This document shows, piece by piece, positions 1-9,249 of a stretch of 64,000 nt of DNA. Positions within the stretch are counted from its first letter, which is position 1. Every line of letters begins with the position of its first letter. The stretch spans positions 3,038,001-3,102,000 of the forward strand of contig NZ_JAGINU010000001.1 in the NCBI RefSeq assembly GCF_017876315.1, written 5' to 3'. The DNA comes from Pseudonocardia parietis (GTDB lineage: Bacteria; Actinomycetota; Actinomycetes; Mycobacteriales; Pseudonocardiaceae). The position numbers were made by a program, and so were the translations under genes. The notes beneath the pieces were generated by a model. It had not been told where the DNA came from. It saw nothing but the letters and a program-made list of their open reading frames with translations, and made no database searches.

Positions 1-317
1 AGGTCGTGGGCACCACCGCGCTGTGGCTGACCGCGGGTCTGTCGCTGATCATCGGCACGTACTTCCGGTTCGTCTCGAGGCGGCTGGAGGAGCGCCCCGA
101 GGACAACCCGGAGGGCGAGATCTCCGACGGTGCCGGCGAGGTCGGCTTCTTCTCGCCGGGCAGCTACTGGCCGCTGGGCATGGCCGCCGCAGCCGCGCTC
201 ACCGGCATCGGCCTGGCGTTCTGGTACGCCTGGCTGATCCTGGTCGGGTTCACGTTGATCCTGATCGCGGTCGGCGGCCTGGTCTTCGAGTACCACCGGG
301 GCGCCGCGCACCACTGA
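1..317 (+). CDS. ctaF: Cytochrome c oxidase subunit 4 (actinobacterial CtaF), 3' part
   Basis: The reading frame is open to the window edge, so the N-terminal membrane segment lies outside. The visible 104 residues contain the motif GTYFRFVSRR, then an acidic loop with EISDGAGEVGFFSPGSYWP, then two hydrophobic segments (about residues 57-75 and 78-94). This loop and helix pair is characteristic of the small actinobacterial subunit IV of the aa3 cytochrome c oxidase, which sits in the cytoplasmic membrane as part of the cytochrome bcc-aa3 supercomplex. The gene ends with TGA at 315-317. Identification is from family knowledge of the conserved loop. Only the 5' end and its promoter are missing. 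Confidence 0.9.
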   Translation, partial: VVGTTALWLTAGLSLIIGTYFRFVSRRLEERPEDNPEGEISDGAGEVGFFSPGSYWPLGMAAAAALTGIGLAFWYAWLILVGFTLILIAVGGLVFEYHRGAAHH

Positions 318-384
318 GGCCGGCAACGGCCAGGTCCGCCTATCCTTCGTCGGAGCGCAGAGGCGAACGGAAGGACCGACCTCG

Positions 385-1836
385 ATGCCGGAACAGGCGC
401 GGGCCGCGGAGGAACCGGCGGGAGAGCCGCACCCGGACGAACCGGGGGGCAACCCGCTGGACCCGCACCTGGTCCACGCCCTCGAGGGCTGGGGCAACGG
501 GGCGGTGCGCGAGTACGTGCTCCGGGACGGCGTGACGCAGCTGCCGCAGTCGGTGCAGTGGCCGTCCGGCTGGCCGGGCCGCACCCGGCTGGGTGCCCAG
601 ATGGCGTACCTGCTGACGGGCCTGCCGCTCGCGATCGTCAGCGGCGTGGTCGTGCTGGTCGGGCTCGTCCTCGGCGCGGGCACGTTCGTGCTCTGGATCG
701 GGCTCCCGATCACCGTCGGCACCCTCGCCGCCGCACGCGGGTTCGCCGAGCTGGAGCGTCGCGCGACCGTGGCGGCGACCGGCAGGCCGCTGCCGCCCCA
801 CCACTACCGGCCCAACCGCGGACGACGGCTGATGGGGCGGCTGTTCCGCGCCCTGGCCGATCCGCAGAGCTGGCGCGACGTCGCGCACGCCGTCGCCGGG
901 CTCCCGCTGCGGGCCGTCACCGCGGCCGTCGCGCTGGTGTGGTCGGTGACCGGCCTCGGCGGGTTGTTCTACGTGTTCTGGCAGTGGTCACTGCCGCGCG
1001 GGGACGCCGAGTGGACGTTGTTCCGCTCGGTCACCGGCCTGCACTCGACGGTCGGCGACATCGCGCTGAACACCGGTCTCGGGGTGTTGTTGCTGGTCAC
1101 ACTGCCGACCGTGGTGCGCTGGCTGACCGACGTCCGCGCGCTGCTGGCCCGTGGGCTGCTCACCAACCAGACCGCCGCGCTGCGGGCCAGGGCACTGGCG
1201 CTCGCCGCGGGCCGCCGGGCCGCGGTCGCGGCGGAGGCGCAGACGCTGCGCCGGCTGGAGCGCGACATCCACGACGGTCCGCAGCAACGTCTGGTGCGGC
1301 TCGGGATGGACCTGGAGACGGCGGTCCGGCGACTCGACGACGACCTCGAGCGCGTTCGCCCGTTGCTGCACGAGGCACTCGACCAGAGCCGGGAGGCGTT
1401 GTCGGAGCTGCGGGCTCTCTCGCGCGGCATCGCCCCGCCGATCCTCGCCGACCGCGGCCTCGGCCCCGCGCTCGCCGCCACGGCGGGGCGCTGCCCGGTC
1501 CCGGTCGATCTCGACGTCGGCCTGGCCTCGGGCGCCCGGCTGCCCGCACTGGTGGAGAACACGGCCTACTTCGTGGTCTCGGAGGCGCTGACCAACGTGG
1601 CCAAGCACGCCGGGGCGTCGTCGGCCACGGTCACCGTGACCACCGACGACACCCTGCTGCGCATCGTCGTGCGCGACGACGGCCACGGCGGCGCCCACAC
1701 CGGGAAGGGCCACGGCCTCGCCGGGCTCGCGGACCGGCTGGAGATCGTGGAGGGCAGGCTGGACGTGCGCAGCCCACCGGGCGGACCGACGGTGCTGACC
1801 GCCGAGGTCCCGGTCGCCGGTCTGGGTGAGTCGTGA
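385..1836 (+). CDS. Two-component sensor histidine kinase (NarL/HisKA_3 type)
   Basis: This 483-residue membrane kinase probably senses an envelope signal and phosphorylates the response regulator encoded directly downstream. The N-terminal half has two pairs of hydrophobic segments (about residues 73-115 and 175-250) resembling the putative-sensor domain of actinobacterial kinases. The dimerisation/phosphoacceptor motif RDIHDGPQQRL puts the phosphorylated His near residue 296. A HATPase_c domain follows with the N-box ALTNVAKHA (Asn near 404) and glycine-rich GHGLAGLADR. ATG at 385 follows AAGGACCGACCTCG. The stop overlaps the regulator start, indicating co-transcription and translational coupling. 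The stimulus cannot be read from the sequence. Confidence 0.92.
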   Translation: MPEQARAAEEPAGEPHPDEPGGNPLDPHLVHALEGWGNGAVREYVLRDGVTQLPQSVQWPSGWPGRTRLGAQMAYLLTGLPLAIVSGVVVLVGLVLGAGTFVLWIGLPITVGTLAAARGFAELERRATVAATGRPLPPHHYRPNRGRRLMGRLFRALADPQSWRDVAHAVAGLPLRAVTAAVALVWSVTGLGGLFYVFWQWSLPRGDAEWTLFRSVTGLHSTVGDIALNTGLGVLLLVTLPTVVRWLTDVRALLARGLLTNQTAALRARALALAAGRRAAVAAEAQTLRRLERDIHDGPQQRLVRLGMDLETAVRRLDDDLERVRPLLHEALDQSREALSELRALSRGIAPPILADRGLGPALAATAGRCPVPVDLDVGLASGARLPALVENTAYFVVSEALTNVAKHAGASSATVTVTTDDTLLRIVVRDDGHGGAHTGKGHGLAGLADRLEIVEGRLDVRSPPGGPTVLTAEVPVAGLGES

Positions 1837-2498
1837 TCGAAGATGAACGCATGACGATGCGCGTGGTGCTCGCCGAGGACTCGATGCTGCTGCGCGAGGG
1901 CCTGGTCCGGCTCCTGGAGGAGGCCGGCGCGACGGTGGTGGCGGCGGTCGGCGACGGCACCGCGCTGGTCGAGGTGGTGGCCGAGCACGGACCGGAGGTC
2001 GCGGTCGTCGACGTGCGGATGCCGCCGTCGTTCACCGACGAGGGGCTGCGGGCCGCGCTGGAGATCCGCAGGCAGCACCCGGGCGTCGGGATCCTGGTGC
2101 TGTCCCAGTACGTCGAGGAGTCCTACGCGACCGACCTGCTGGAGGCCGGCGGCGGGGTCGGCTACCTGCTCAAGGACCGGGTGTCGAAGCTCGCGGACCT
2201 CTCCGACGCGCTGAGCCGGGTCGCCGCGGGCGGCACCGTCCTCGACCCGGAGGTGGTGTCGGCGCTGCTGACCCGGCGCCGCCGCCGCGACCCGCTCGCG
2301 GAGCTCTCGCCCCGCGAGCGGGAGGTGCTCGAGCTGATGGCGCAGGGCCGCACGAACACCGCCATCGGACGGCTGATGGTGATCACCCAGGGGGCCGTCG
2401 AGAAGCACATCTCGTCGATCTTCACGAAGCTGGGGCTGCCGCCGTCGTCGGACGACCACCGGCGGGTGATGGCGGTCCTGGCCTGGCTGGAGAGCTGA
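1833..2498 (+). CDS. Response regulator, NarL/LuxR family
   Basis: This is the partner of the kinase upstream. The receiver domain begins RVVLAEDSMLLREGL with the acidic pocket; the phosphoacceptor Asp lies in VAVVDVRMPP and the conserved Lys in YLLKDRV. A linker leads to a LuxR-type helix-turn-helix (LSPREREVLELMAQGRTNTAIG) that binds DNA. I chose GTG 1833 because it overlaps the kinase stop (GTGA) and has GGTGAG just upstream. ATG 1851 and ATG 1857 are alternatives that would remove only 6-8 residues. Targets are unknown; such pairs usually control envelope or membrane stress genes. Confidence 0.92.
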   Translation: MIEDERMTMRVVLAEDSMLLREGLVRLLEEAGATVVAAVGDGTALVEVVAEHGPEVAVVDVRMPPSFTDEGLRAALEIRRQHPGVGILVLSQYVEESYATDLLEAGGGVGYLLKDRVSKLADLSDALSRVAAGGTVLDPEVVSALLTRRRRRDPLAELSPREREVLELMAQGRTNTAIGRLMVITQGAVEKHISSIFTKLGLPPSSDDHRRVMAVLAWLES

Positions 2499-2504
2499 GC
2501 TGAT

Positions 2505-4349
2505 TCAGACGCTGCGCAGGTCCAGCTCCAGGGTGGCCGCACCGTCACCGGAGACGACGACCGGGATGCCCCAGTCCTGCTGGTAGCGGTGGCAGGCGGC
2601 GAACGTGCCGGCCGTGCCGTCGGCGGAGTCGCAGGCGGCCGCGGCCACGGCCACCTGCAGCACGCCGGACCCGACGGCGGGGTCGAGCTCCAGCTCCCGG
2701 GTCAGCCCGGTGGAGGTGCCCGCCCCGGAGCGCAGCAGCGACGGCGGGTCGGCGGCGACGGTCAGCGAGGTCGGGTCGCCGAACCGGTCGTCGAGATGCT
2801 GCCCGGCGGGCGGGACGAACCCGATCCGCAGCGCGACGCCCGGGCCGAGCCCGGTCGGGGTGCGGCGGACGGTGTGGGAGGTGCCATCGACCAATGTGCC
2901 GCCGCCCACCGAGCCGCCGCCCGGCGAGCCACGCAGCGACCCGGCCGGGATCGGCAGCCGTACGAGCCGGTGTGCCGCGGACTCGACGACGATCAGCGTC
3001 TCGCCGTCCACCAGCAGGTCCGACGGCTCGGCGAGGCCCTCGGCCAGGGTGGAGACCGTGCCCGAGGACGGGTCGAAGCGCCGGACGGCGCCGTTGTAGG
3101 TGTCGGCGACGGCGACCGAGGAGTCGGGCAGCACGGCCACGCCCAGCGGGTGCTGCAGAAGCGCGGCGGCGGCCGGGCCGTCCCGGTGCCCGAAGTCGAA
3201 CAGTCCCTGGCCGACGGCGGTGCCCACCTGCGGCCCGGCCTCCGGATCGGTGACCACCCGGCGTAGCGCGGAGATCTCGGAGTCGGCGACCCACAGCACC
3301 GGCCCGTCCGCCGCGAGCCCGCTCGGCTGCGCGAGGAACGCCTCGTCGAACGCCCCGTCGCGCAGGCCCTCGTTGGTCGTGCCGGCCAGCACGGTCGCGG
3401 TGCCGGTGTCCGGGTCGAGGGTCCACAGCTGGTGCGAGCCGGCCATCGCGACGACGACCCGGTCGTCCCACCGCGCGAGGTCCCACGGCGAGGACAGCTC
3501 GGTCGCGGTCGAGCCGGGCGCGACCCGTTCGCGCAGCTGGGATCCGGTGCCGGCGAGGGTCGACACGGTGCCGGCGTCGAGGTCCACCCGCCGGATCGCG
3601 TGGTTGACGGTGTCCGCGACCAGCACCGAGGAGGCGTCGAGCACGAGCAGCCCCTGGGGCTCGGAGAACCGCGCGGACGTCGCCTGCCCGTCGACGAACC
3701 CGCGGTCGCCGTCGCCGACGCGGCGCAGCTCGGTCTCCAGGTCGGCGGCCAGCTCGACGAGCTGGTGGTGGGCGGTGTCGGAGACCAGGTAGGTGCCGCC
3801 GGGCAGCGCGACGACCTTCCCGGGGAACCGCAGCGCCGTGTCCGGGGCGGGCGGCGGGACGTACGGGCCGTCGCCGCGGCGCAGCCGGTCGCCGTGCTGT
3901 TCGATCAGCTCGCGGACCAGGGCGGCGAGGCCGGGCCCGTGCCCCTCGCCGGCCATCCGGGCGACCACGAACCCGTCCGGGTCGATCACCGCCAGGGTCG
4001 GCCAGGCGCGGGCGGCGTAGGCGTCCCAGGTGGTCAGCTCGGGGTCGTCGAGCACCGGGTGCTCGACGCCGTACCGCTCCACAGCGGCCTCGACGGCGGC
4101 CGGATCGGCCTCGTGCACGAACTTCGGCGAGTGCACGCCGATGATCGTCAGGACGTCGCCGAACTCTTCCTCGACCACCCGCAGCTCGTCGAGGGCGTGC
4201 AGGCAGTTGACGCAGCAGAAGGTCCAGAAGTCCAGCACGACGATCCGCCCGCGCAGCTCGGCCAGGCCGAGCTCGGCGCCCCCGGTGTTGAGCCACCGGC
4301 GCCCGCGCAGCTCGGGCGCCCGCACCTTCATCCGCTCGCTGCTCGTCAT
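2505..4349 (-). CDS. Thioredoxin-like protein fused to NHL-repeat domain
   Basis: A 614-residue fusion. Residues 15-165 form a thioredoxin/TlpA-like domain; the usual CxxC is contained in CCVNC (residues 45-49) after LDFWTF, so a dithiol redox role is plausible. Residues about 170-470 carry repeated blade-like motifs (for example VLVADTVNHAIRRVD and VAVADTYNGAVRRFD) typical of NHL six-bladed propellers. The C-terminal 120 residues form a beta-rich domain. There is no evident signal peptide, so the protein appears cytoplasmic. It is transcribed convergently with the response regulator, only 7 bp away. This architecture is widespread in bacteria and animals (NHLRC2-like) but its substrate is unknown. 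Confidence 0.9.
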   Translation of the reverse strand: MTSSERMKVRAPELRGRRWLNTGGAELGLAELRGRIVVLDFWTFCCVNCLHALDELRVVEEEFGDVLTIIGVHSPKFVHEADPAAVEAAVERYGVEHPVLDDPELTTWDAYAARAWPTLAVIDPDGFVVARMAGEGHGPGLAALVRELIEQHGDRLRRGDGPYVPPPAPDTALRFPGKVVALPGGTYLVSDTAHHQLVELAADLETELRRVGDGDRGFVDGQATSARFSEPQGLLVLDASSVLVADTVNHAIRRVDLDAGTVSTLAGTGSQLRERVAPGSTATELSSPWDLARWDDRVVVAMAGSHQLWTLDPDTGTATVLAGTTNEGLRDGAFDEAFLAQPSGLAADGPVLWVADSEISALRRVVTDPEAGPQVGTAVGQGLFDFGHRDGPAAAALLQHPLGVAVLPDSSVAVADTYNGAVRRFDPSSGTVSTLAEGLAEPSDLLVDGETLIVVESAAHRLVRLPIPAGSLRGSPGGGSVGGGTLVDGTSHTVRRTPTGLGPGVALRIGFVPPAGQHLDDRFGDPTSLTVAADPPSLLRSGAGTSTGLTRELELDPAVGSGVLQVAVAAAACDSADGTAGTFAACHRYQQDWGIPVVVSGDGAATLELDLRSV

Positions 4350-4408
4350 GATCGGATCAACGTCCGGTCGTCGCGCGGGTGTTCCGCGACCGCGTCACAC
4401 TGGCGCGC

Positions 4409-5194
4409 ATGCCGGAGCTGCCCGAGGTCGAGGCCGCACGGACGGTCCTGGCGGGCGCCCTGCGCCGGAGGATCACCGACGTCGACGACCGCGACGATTG
4501 GGTCTGCCGCCCGCACCGGCCCGGCGACATCGCCGCGGCGCTGAAGGGCGGCAGGCTCACCGGCGCCCATCGCATCGGTAAGACGATGTGGTGCGACACC
4601 GCGACCGCCGACGGCGACGCCGGCCCGGCCCTGGGCGTGCACCTCGGGATGGGCGGCCGGATCGTCGTCACGGACTCCGCGGCGCAACGGCCCCGCCAGG
4701 GGACGCGGGAGGCCGGATGGGACCGCTTCACCGTCACCTTCGACGACGGTGGCCGGCTCCGGCTGGTCGACAAGCGCCGCCTCGGCCGGGTCCGGCTCGA
4801 CCCGGACCTGTCCGGTCTCGGGCCGGACGCCGAAGGCCTGGCGCCCGCGGTGTTCCGGGAACGGTTGCTGCGCGGGCGCGCCGCGGTCAAGACGCGGCTG
4901 CTCGACCAGTCGGTGATCGCCGGCGTCGGGAACCTGCTGGCCGACGAGACGCTCTGGCAGGCCCGGATCGACCCGCGCAGCCGCGTACGGGACCTGACCC
5001 GCACCGACCTCGATCGGCTGCACCGCAACCTGGACCGCGCGCTGGAGCGGGCGATCGCCCACGGGGGCGTGCACACCGGGGAGGTGATCGAGCACCGGCG
5101 CCCCGGCGGGCACTGCCCCCGGTGCGGCGCCGAGCTGGCGCACGGCACCGTCGGCGGCCGGTCGACCTGGTGGTGCCCGCGGGACCAGGCCTGA
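4409..5194 (+). CDS. Fpg/Nei family DNA glycosylase
   Basis: A base-excision repair glycosylase/AP lyase. The start at ATG 4409 is fixed by the family: the catalytic residue is Pro2, and MPELPEVEAAR begins exactly there, although the frame is open 10 codons further upstream from GTG 4379. The helix-two-turn-helix region contains LLDQSVIAGVGNLLADE. The C-terminal zinc finger is complete, with CPRC and a terminal CP motif (HCPRCGAEL, then WWCPRD). At 261 residues it is close to mycobacterial Nei2-type proteins. It is transcribed divergently from the thioredoxin-NHL gene. Whether it prefers oxidised purines or pyrimidines cannot be told from sequence alone. Confidence 0.93.
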   Translation: MPELPEVEAARTVLAGALRRRITDVDDRDDWVCRPHRPGDIAAALKGGRLTGAHRIGKTMWCDTATADGDAGPALGVHLGMGGRIVVTDSAAQRPRQGTREAGWDRFTVTFDDGGRLRLVDKRRLGRVRLDPDLSGLGPDAEGLAPAVFRERLLRGRAAVKTRLLDQSVIAGVGNLLADETLWQARIDPRSRVRDLTRTDLDRLHRNLDRALERAIAHGGVHTGEVIEHRRPGGHCPRCGAELAHGTVGGRSTWWCPRDQA

Positions 5195-5216
5195 TCCCGG
5201 CACCCGCCGGGCGATC

Positions 5217-5798
5217 GTGCACAATCGCCCGGTGCCGGACGAGTCGGACACCGCCCTGTTGTACGTCGACCGCGGTCTCGTGCGCGCCGATCAGGGCCCG
5301 CCCGACCAGGAGGGCCAGCGCCGCGCGCACAGCCGGGCGTGGACGGCCCGCTCGGTGCGGCGGGTGTACCCGCTGGTGCTGCTGCTGGTCGTGCTCGCGA
5401 TGTTGCTGCCGGGCGTCTCCGGCCCGCTCTACTGGATCGGGGCCCCGGCCGTGCTGCTCGCCGCCGCTGCCGCGGTCGTGGCACTGACCCGCGCCGCCCG
5501 GGTCGCGCACGCCGTGGCCGGCCTGCCGGTGCCGATCGAGATCACCTCGAAGGTGGCGACGGCGATGCGCTCGGTCCTGGCCATGAGCCGCGGGATCGCG
5601 GCGCAGCGGGCGTTGCGGCGCTCGCGGGTGGCGGCCGAGGGCGTCGTGCTGCTGCGGCGCTGGTCGGGCACGACCGAGGAGCTGCGGGCCGCCTGGCTGC
5701 GCGGTGACGTCGCGGCCTGGCACGAGCACGCGCGCACGCTGGCCGAGGCGGGGACGCGGGCCGAGCGGGTGCGGGCCGACGTCGAGGCCGGCGGCTGA
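5217..5798 (+). CDS. Hypothetical protein with two membrane segments
   Basis: A 193-residue protein I do not recognise. After about 45 hydrophilic residues there are two adjacent hydrophobic stretches (roughly residues 47-65 and 70-88), followed by an Arg/Ala-rich, probably helical cytoplasmic tail (ITSKVATAMRSVLAMSRG and AEGVVLLRRWSGTTEEL). GTG 5217 and GTG 5232 are both possible starts, and neither has a strong ribosome binding site. It follows the glycosylase by 22 bp and may be co-transcribed. Codon use and GC bias look native. Confidence 0.6.
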   Translation: MHNRPVPDESDTALLYVDRGLVRADQGPPDQEGQRRAHSRAWTARSVRRVYPLVLLLVVLAMLLPGVSGPLYWIGAPAVLLAAAAAVVALTRAARVAHAVAGLPVPIEITSKVATAMRSVLAMSRGIAAQRALRRSRVAAEGVVLLRRWSGTTEELRAAWLRGDVAAWHEHARTLAEAGTRAERVRADVEAGG

Positions 5799-5804
5799 CC
5801 CGGC

Positions 5805-6491
5805 TCAGCCCGGGCCCCGAGGAGATTCAGCCCGGACGCCGCGCCGCGCCATCACCACGGCCAGGACCGTGACCCCGGCGACCGCCAGCCCCGCCCCCAG
5901 CGCCCAGCCGGCGAGCACGTCCGACAGCCAGTGCACGCCGAGGTAGACCCGGGTGAACCCGATCGTCGCCGCCCACAGCACCGCGAACCCGGTCAGCAGC
6001 ACCCGGCCGCGGGCCGCGAGGTGCGGCCACAGCACCAGCACGAGCGCGGTCCAGGCGGCGGCGACCATCGTCGCGTGCCCGGACGGCAACGACTCGTTCG
6101 CCACCGCCAGCGCCTGCAGGTCCGCCGGTGGGCGCGCCCGGTCCAGCAGCCGTTTGACCAGCGTGAAGACTCCGCTCGCCACCAGCGGCACCGCGGCCAG
6201 GCATATCCCTTCGGCCCAGTGCCCCCGCCGGGCGAGCACGGCGCCGCCGAGCAGCCCGACCGCGGCGCTGCCCGCGGTGTTGCCGATCGTGGTGACCACC
6301 AGGGCGGCGGTGGTCAGGCCCGGAACACGGTCCGCGGCCAGTCCGATCGCCGCCCCGGTGTCGCCGGCCCGGAAGCCGCCGGTGTGCGCGATCGCGATCA
6401 GCACCCCGGCCAGCACCAGCAGCCCGGCGGCCGCGACACCGGTCCGCCACGGAGCCCGGCGGTGGTCCTCCGAGCCGCCGGCGGAGCTCAC
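5805..6491 (-). CDS. PAP2-family phosphatase, membrane
   Basis: This is a type 2 phosphatidic acid phosphatase-like membrane enzyme. All three active-site motifs are present: KRLLDRARP (KxxxxxxRP), PSGH in LPSGHATM, and SRxxxxxHxxxD as [12 protein letters not shown], with Thr in place of Ser. Five or six hydrophobic segments surround them. GTG 6491 overlaps the pgi stop in a GTGA arrangement, so the gene is translationally coupled to pgi; the frame stays open upstream but lies inside pgi. Likely substrates are lipid or undecaprenyl pyrophosphates on the outer face, but specificity is not readable. Confidence 0.87.
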   Translation of the reverse strand: MSSAGGSEDHRRAPWRTGVAAAGLLVLAGVLIAIAHTGGFRAGDTGAAIGLAADRVPGLTTAALVVTTIGNTAGSAAVGLLGGAVLARRGHWAEGICLAAVPLVASGVFTLVKRLLDRARPPADLQALAVANESLPSGHATMVAAAWTALVLVLWPHLAARGRVLLTGFAVLWAATIGFTRVYLGVHWLSDVLAGWALGAGLAVAGVTVLAVVMARRGVRAESPRGPG

Positions 6492-8176
6492 CGGCCGCGC
6501 CAGCTCCGGTAGCGGCCGATCAGCGCGGCGGTGGAGGCGTCCAGCCCCGCCTCCTGCGCCGGCGGCGGGTCGGCCGCGTACAGCGCCGGGCCGAACTGCT
6601 TCGCCATGACCTTCCCGAGCTCGACACCCCACTGGTCGAAGGAGTCGACCCCCCAGATCACGCCTTCGACGAAGGTGACGTGCTCGTAGAACGCGATCAG
6701 CTGCCCCAGTATCGAGGGGGTCAGCTTCTCGGCCAGGATCGTCGACGTCGGCCGGTTGCCCGGCATCACCTTGTGCGGCACCAGCTCGGGCGGCGTGCCC
6801 TCGGCCGCGATCTGCTCGGCGGTCTTGCCGAACGCCAGCGCGGCCGACTGCGCGAACAGGTTCGCCATGAACAGGTCGTGCATGTCGGCGCCGTCGTCCC
6901 CGCCGTCGCCGGGCAGGTCGTGGTGCGGCCGGGCGAACCCGATGAAGTCGGCCGGCACGAGGCGGGTGCCCTGGTGCAGCAGCTGGTAGAACGCGTGCTG
7001 GCCGTTGGTCCCCGGCTCACCCCAGAAGATCTCACCGGTCACCGTCGAGACCCGGGTGCCGTCGCCGCGGACCGACTTGCCGTTCGACTCCATCGTCAGC
7101 TGCTGCAGGTAGGCGGGCAGCCGGTGCAGGTACTGGGAGTAGGGCAGCACCGCGCGGGTCTCGGTGCCGAAGAAGTTCGTGTACCAGACACCGAGCAGCC
7201 CGGCGATCGCCGGCAGGTTCCGCTCCAGCGGTGTGGACCGGAAGTGGACGTCCATCGCGTGCATGCCGGCCAGGAACTCGCCGAAGTGCTCGCGGCCGAT
7301 CGCGCACATCAGCGACAGCCCGATCGCGGAGTCGACCGAGTACCGGCCGCCGACCCAGTCCCAGAATCCGAACATGTTGTCGGTGGAGATGCCGAACGCG
7401 GACACCTTCTCGGCGTTGGTCGACACGGCGACGAAGTGTTTCGCCACCGCCCCCGCGTCGTCGGTCCCCAGCCCGGCGAGCAGCCACGACCGCGCGTTGC
7501 GGGCGTTGGTGAGCGTCTCCTGGGTGGTGAACGTCTTGGACGAGACGACGAACAGCGTCGTCGCCGGGTCGAGATCGGCCACCGTCTCGGACAGGTCGGT
7601 CGGGTCGATGTTGGACACGAACCGGCACTGCAGGTCGCGCAGGGCGTAGTCGCGCAACGCCTCGTAGGCCATCACCGGGCCCAGGTCCGACCCGCCGATC
7701 CCGATGTTGACGATGGTGCGGATCCGCTCGCCGGTGTGGCCGGTCCACTCCCCGGAGCGCACCGAGTCGGTGAAGGCGCCCATCCGGTCGAGGACGGCGT
7801 GCACGTCGGCGACGACGTCCTGACCGTCGACGACGAGCTCCGCGTCGCGGGGCAGGCGCAGCGCGGTGTGCAGCACCGCGCGGTCCTCCGAGGTGTTGAC
7901 GTGCTCACCGGTGAACATCGCCTCGGTGCGCTCGGGCAGGCCTGCGGCGCGGGCGAGCGTGGCGAGGTGGCCGACGGTCTCTCGGGTGATGCGGTGCTTG
8001 GAGTAGTCGAGGAGGAGGTCGGCGCCCTCGACGGTCAGGGCCGACGCCCGCTCGGGGTCGTCGTCGAACAGCGCCCGCAGGTGGCGGGGCTCGACCTCCG
8101 CCGCGTGCTCGGTCAGCGCGGTCCACTCGGGGGTCGCTGTGATGTCTCTGCCGATGACGTTGCTCGTGTCGGACAC
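6488..8176 (-). CDS. pgi: Glucose-6-phosphate isomerase
   Basis: Interconverts glucose 6-phosphate and fructose 6-phosphate in glycolysis and gluconeogenesis, in the cytoplasm. At 562 residues it matches the long bacterial/eukaryotic PGI type. The sugar-phosphate binding motif GIGGSDLGP is near residue 166, the phosphate loop SKTFTTQET near 222, the signature [12 protein letters not shown] near 285, the catalytic Glu-bearing stretch [10 protein letters not shown] near 370, and the C-terminal signature [10 protein letters not shown] near 520. ATG 8176 follows a region with no other gene. The PAP2 gene overlaps its stop codon. Confidence 0.98.
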   Translation of the reverse strand: MSDTSNVIGRDITATPEWTALTEHAAEVEPRHLRALFDDDPERASALTVEGADLLLDYSKHRITRETVGHLATLARAAGLPERTEAMFTGEHVNTSEDRAVLHTALRLPRDAELVVDGQDVVADVHAVLDRMGAFTDSVRSGEWTGHTGERIRTIVNIGIGGSDLGPVMAYEALRDYALRDLQCRFVSNIDPTDLSETVADLDPATTLFVVSSKTFTTQETLTNARNARSWLLAGLGTDDAGAVAKHFVAVSTNAEKVSAFGISTDNMFGFWDWVGGRYSVDSAIGLSLMCAIGREHFGEFLAGMHAMDVHFRSTPLERNLPAIAGLLGVWYTNFFGTETRAVLPYSQYLHRLPAYLQQLTMESNGKSVRGDGTRVSTVTGEIFWGEPGTNGQHAFYQLLHQGTRLVPADFIGFARPHHDLPGDGGDDGADMHDLFMANLFAQSAALAFGKTAEQIAAEGTPPELVPHKVMPGNRPTSTILAEKLTPSILGQLIAFYEHVTFVEGVIWGVDSFDQWGVELGKVMAKQFGPALYAADPPPAQEAGLDASTAALIGRYRSWRGR

Positions 8177-8646
8177 GTGACCATCATTCCGCAGCGCCGG
8201 ATGCGGGCGCAGTGACGGGACGGTCCTACGGGCGTTGGGCCGCTCGGGGGGACCGTCCGTCGCACCCGGCCGTGTGCGGGACGAGCGGTACGTCCGGAAC
8301 GGCGGGCTGCCGAGGAGCCGAAACCGTCCGTGACGCGCTCCCGGGTTACCGGCGGGTACTGCGACGCCCGGGTGGTGCCGGCCACGTGGTGCCCACCCTC
8401 CGTGTCCGTGACCTGGGCGGATGTGCGAGCCCGTCGACCGCTCGACCGGTCATACCGGGAGACCCGCCGGTCGCGGCGGGGTGTCACGCGACCAGTGGTG
8501 AACCGGCGGCGTTCGTCGCTCGGTGCTGTCGTCTCATCGCGCAGTGTCGCTGGACCGGGTGGAGCATGGTGATTCGGCCCCTAGGGTCTTGTGCATTCCG
8601 TGGTGATCAGGTCACCCCACGTGATCACACTCGTACTGGAGGAACC
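8177..8646. other. 470-bp intergenic region between divergent pgi and DoxX genes
   Basis: I see no convincing gene here. A frame open upstream of the DoxX start has no ribosome binding site and no recognisable domain. Both flanking genes are transcribed outward, so the region should hold two promoters. It also contains the DoxX ribosome binding site (GGAGGA, 8638-8643). I could not pick unambiguous -35/-10 boxes in this GC-rich DNA. Confidence 0.5.
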
Positions 8647-9114
8647 GTGTACCGCTCCCTGACCGGAACCCCGCGGGACGTCGTCCTGCTCGTGGGCCGC
8701 CTGCTGCTCGCCTACATCATGGTCATGCACGCCTGGAACAAGATCGCGGCCGGGCTGTTCGGCACCGCGACCCTCTTCGCCAAGTTCGGCATCCCGCTGG
8801 CCATCGCCGCGGCGTCGTTCACGATCGTCGTCGAGCTCGTCTTCGCGGCGTCGGTGGCGCTGGGCCTGCGCATGGTGCTGCCGGCCGGGCTCATGACGTT
8901 CGTGATGTTCGGCGCGATCTGGTTCGTCCACGGCAAGAACGGCCTGTTCATGGCGGACAACGGCTGGGCGCTCGTCGGCACGATCATCTGCGCGACCCTG
9001 GCGCTGATGGCCGCCGGGCCGGGCCGGTTCAGCCTGGACACCGTGGTCGCCAAGCAGGCCGAGCGCCGGCTGGAGCAGACCCGGGCGATCCCGCGGCAGA
9101 CCGTCTCCGTGTGA
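8647..9114 (+). CDS. DoxX family membrane protein
   Basis: A 155-residue four-helix membrane protein of the DoxX family: VLLVGRLLLAYIMVMHAWNKI, then three further hydrophobic stretches, and a Lys/Arg-rich tail. GTG 8647 is preceded by GGAGGA four bases upstream, which decides the start against earlier in-frame codons. DoxX proteins act in membrane-linked redox defence in mycobacteria, but for most family members the role is unknown. It stands alone; the next gene starts 135 bp downstream. Confidence 0.85.
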   Translation: MYRSLTGTPRDVVLLVGRLLLAYIMVMHAWNKIAAGLFGTATLFAKFGIPLAIAAASFTIVVELVFAASVALGLRMVLPAGLMTFVMFGAIWFVHGKNGLFMADNGWALVGTIICATLALMAAGPGRFSLDTVVAKQAERRLEQTRAIPRQTVSV

Positions 9115-9249
9115 ACTCCCCGGCCCGTCCGTGCACCCCGACGCCGGACGGGCCGGCGGACCGACCGCGGCCCGCATCCCGACGCCACGGGGTACGGGCC
9201 GCTCGCATCTCGATCGCGATCGCGTGCCCGCCTCGGATAGCCTCCGGAC

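Noticed and set aside
8212..8646. In-frame upstream extension of the DoxX gene.
   Set aside because: No RBS at the upstream start, a low-complexity sequence, and the RBS GGAGGA lies just before GTG 8647.
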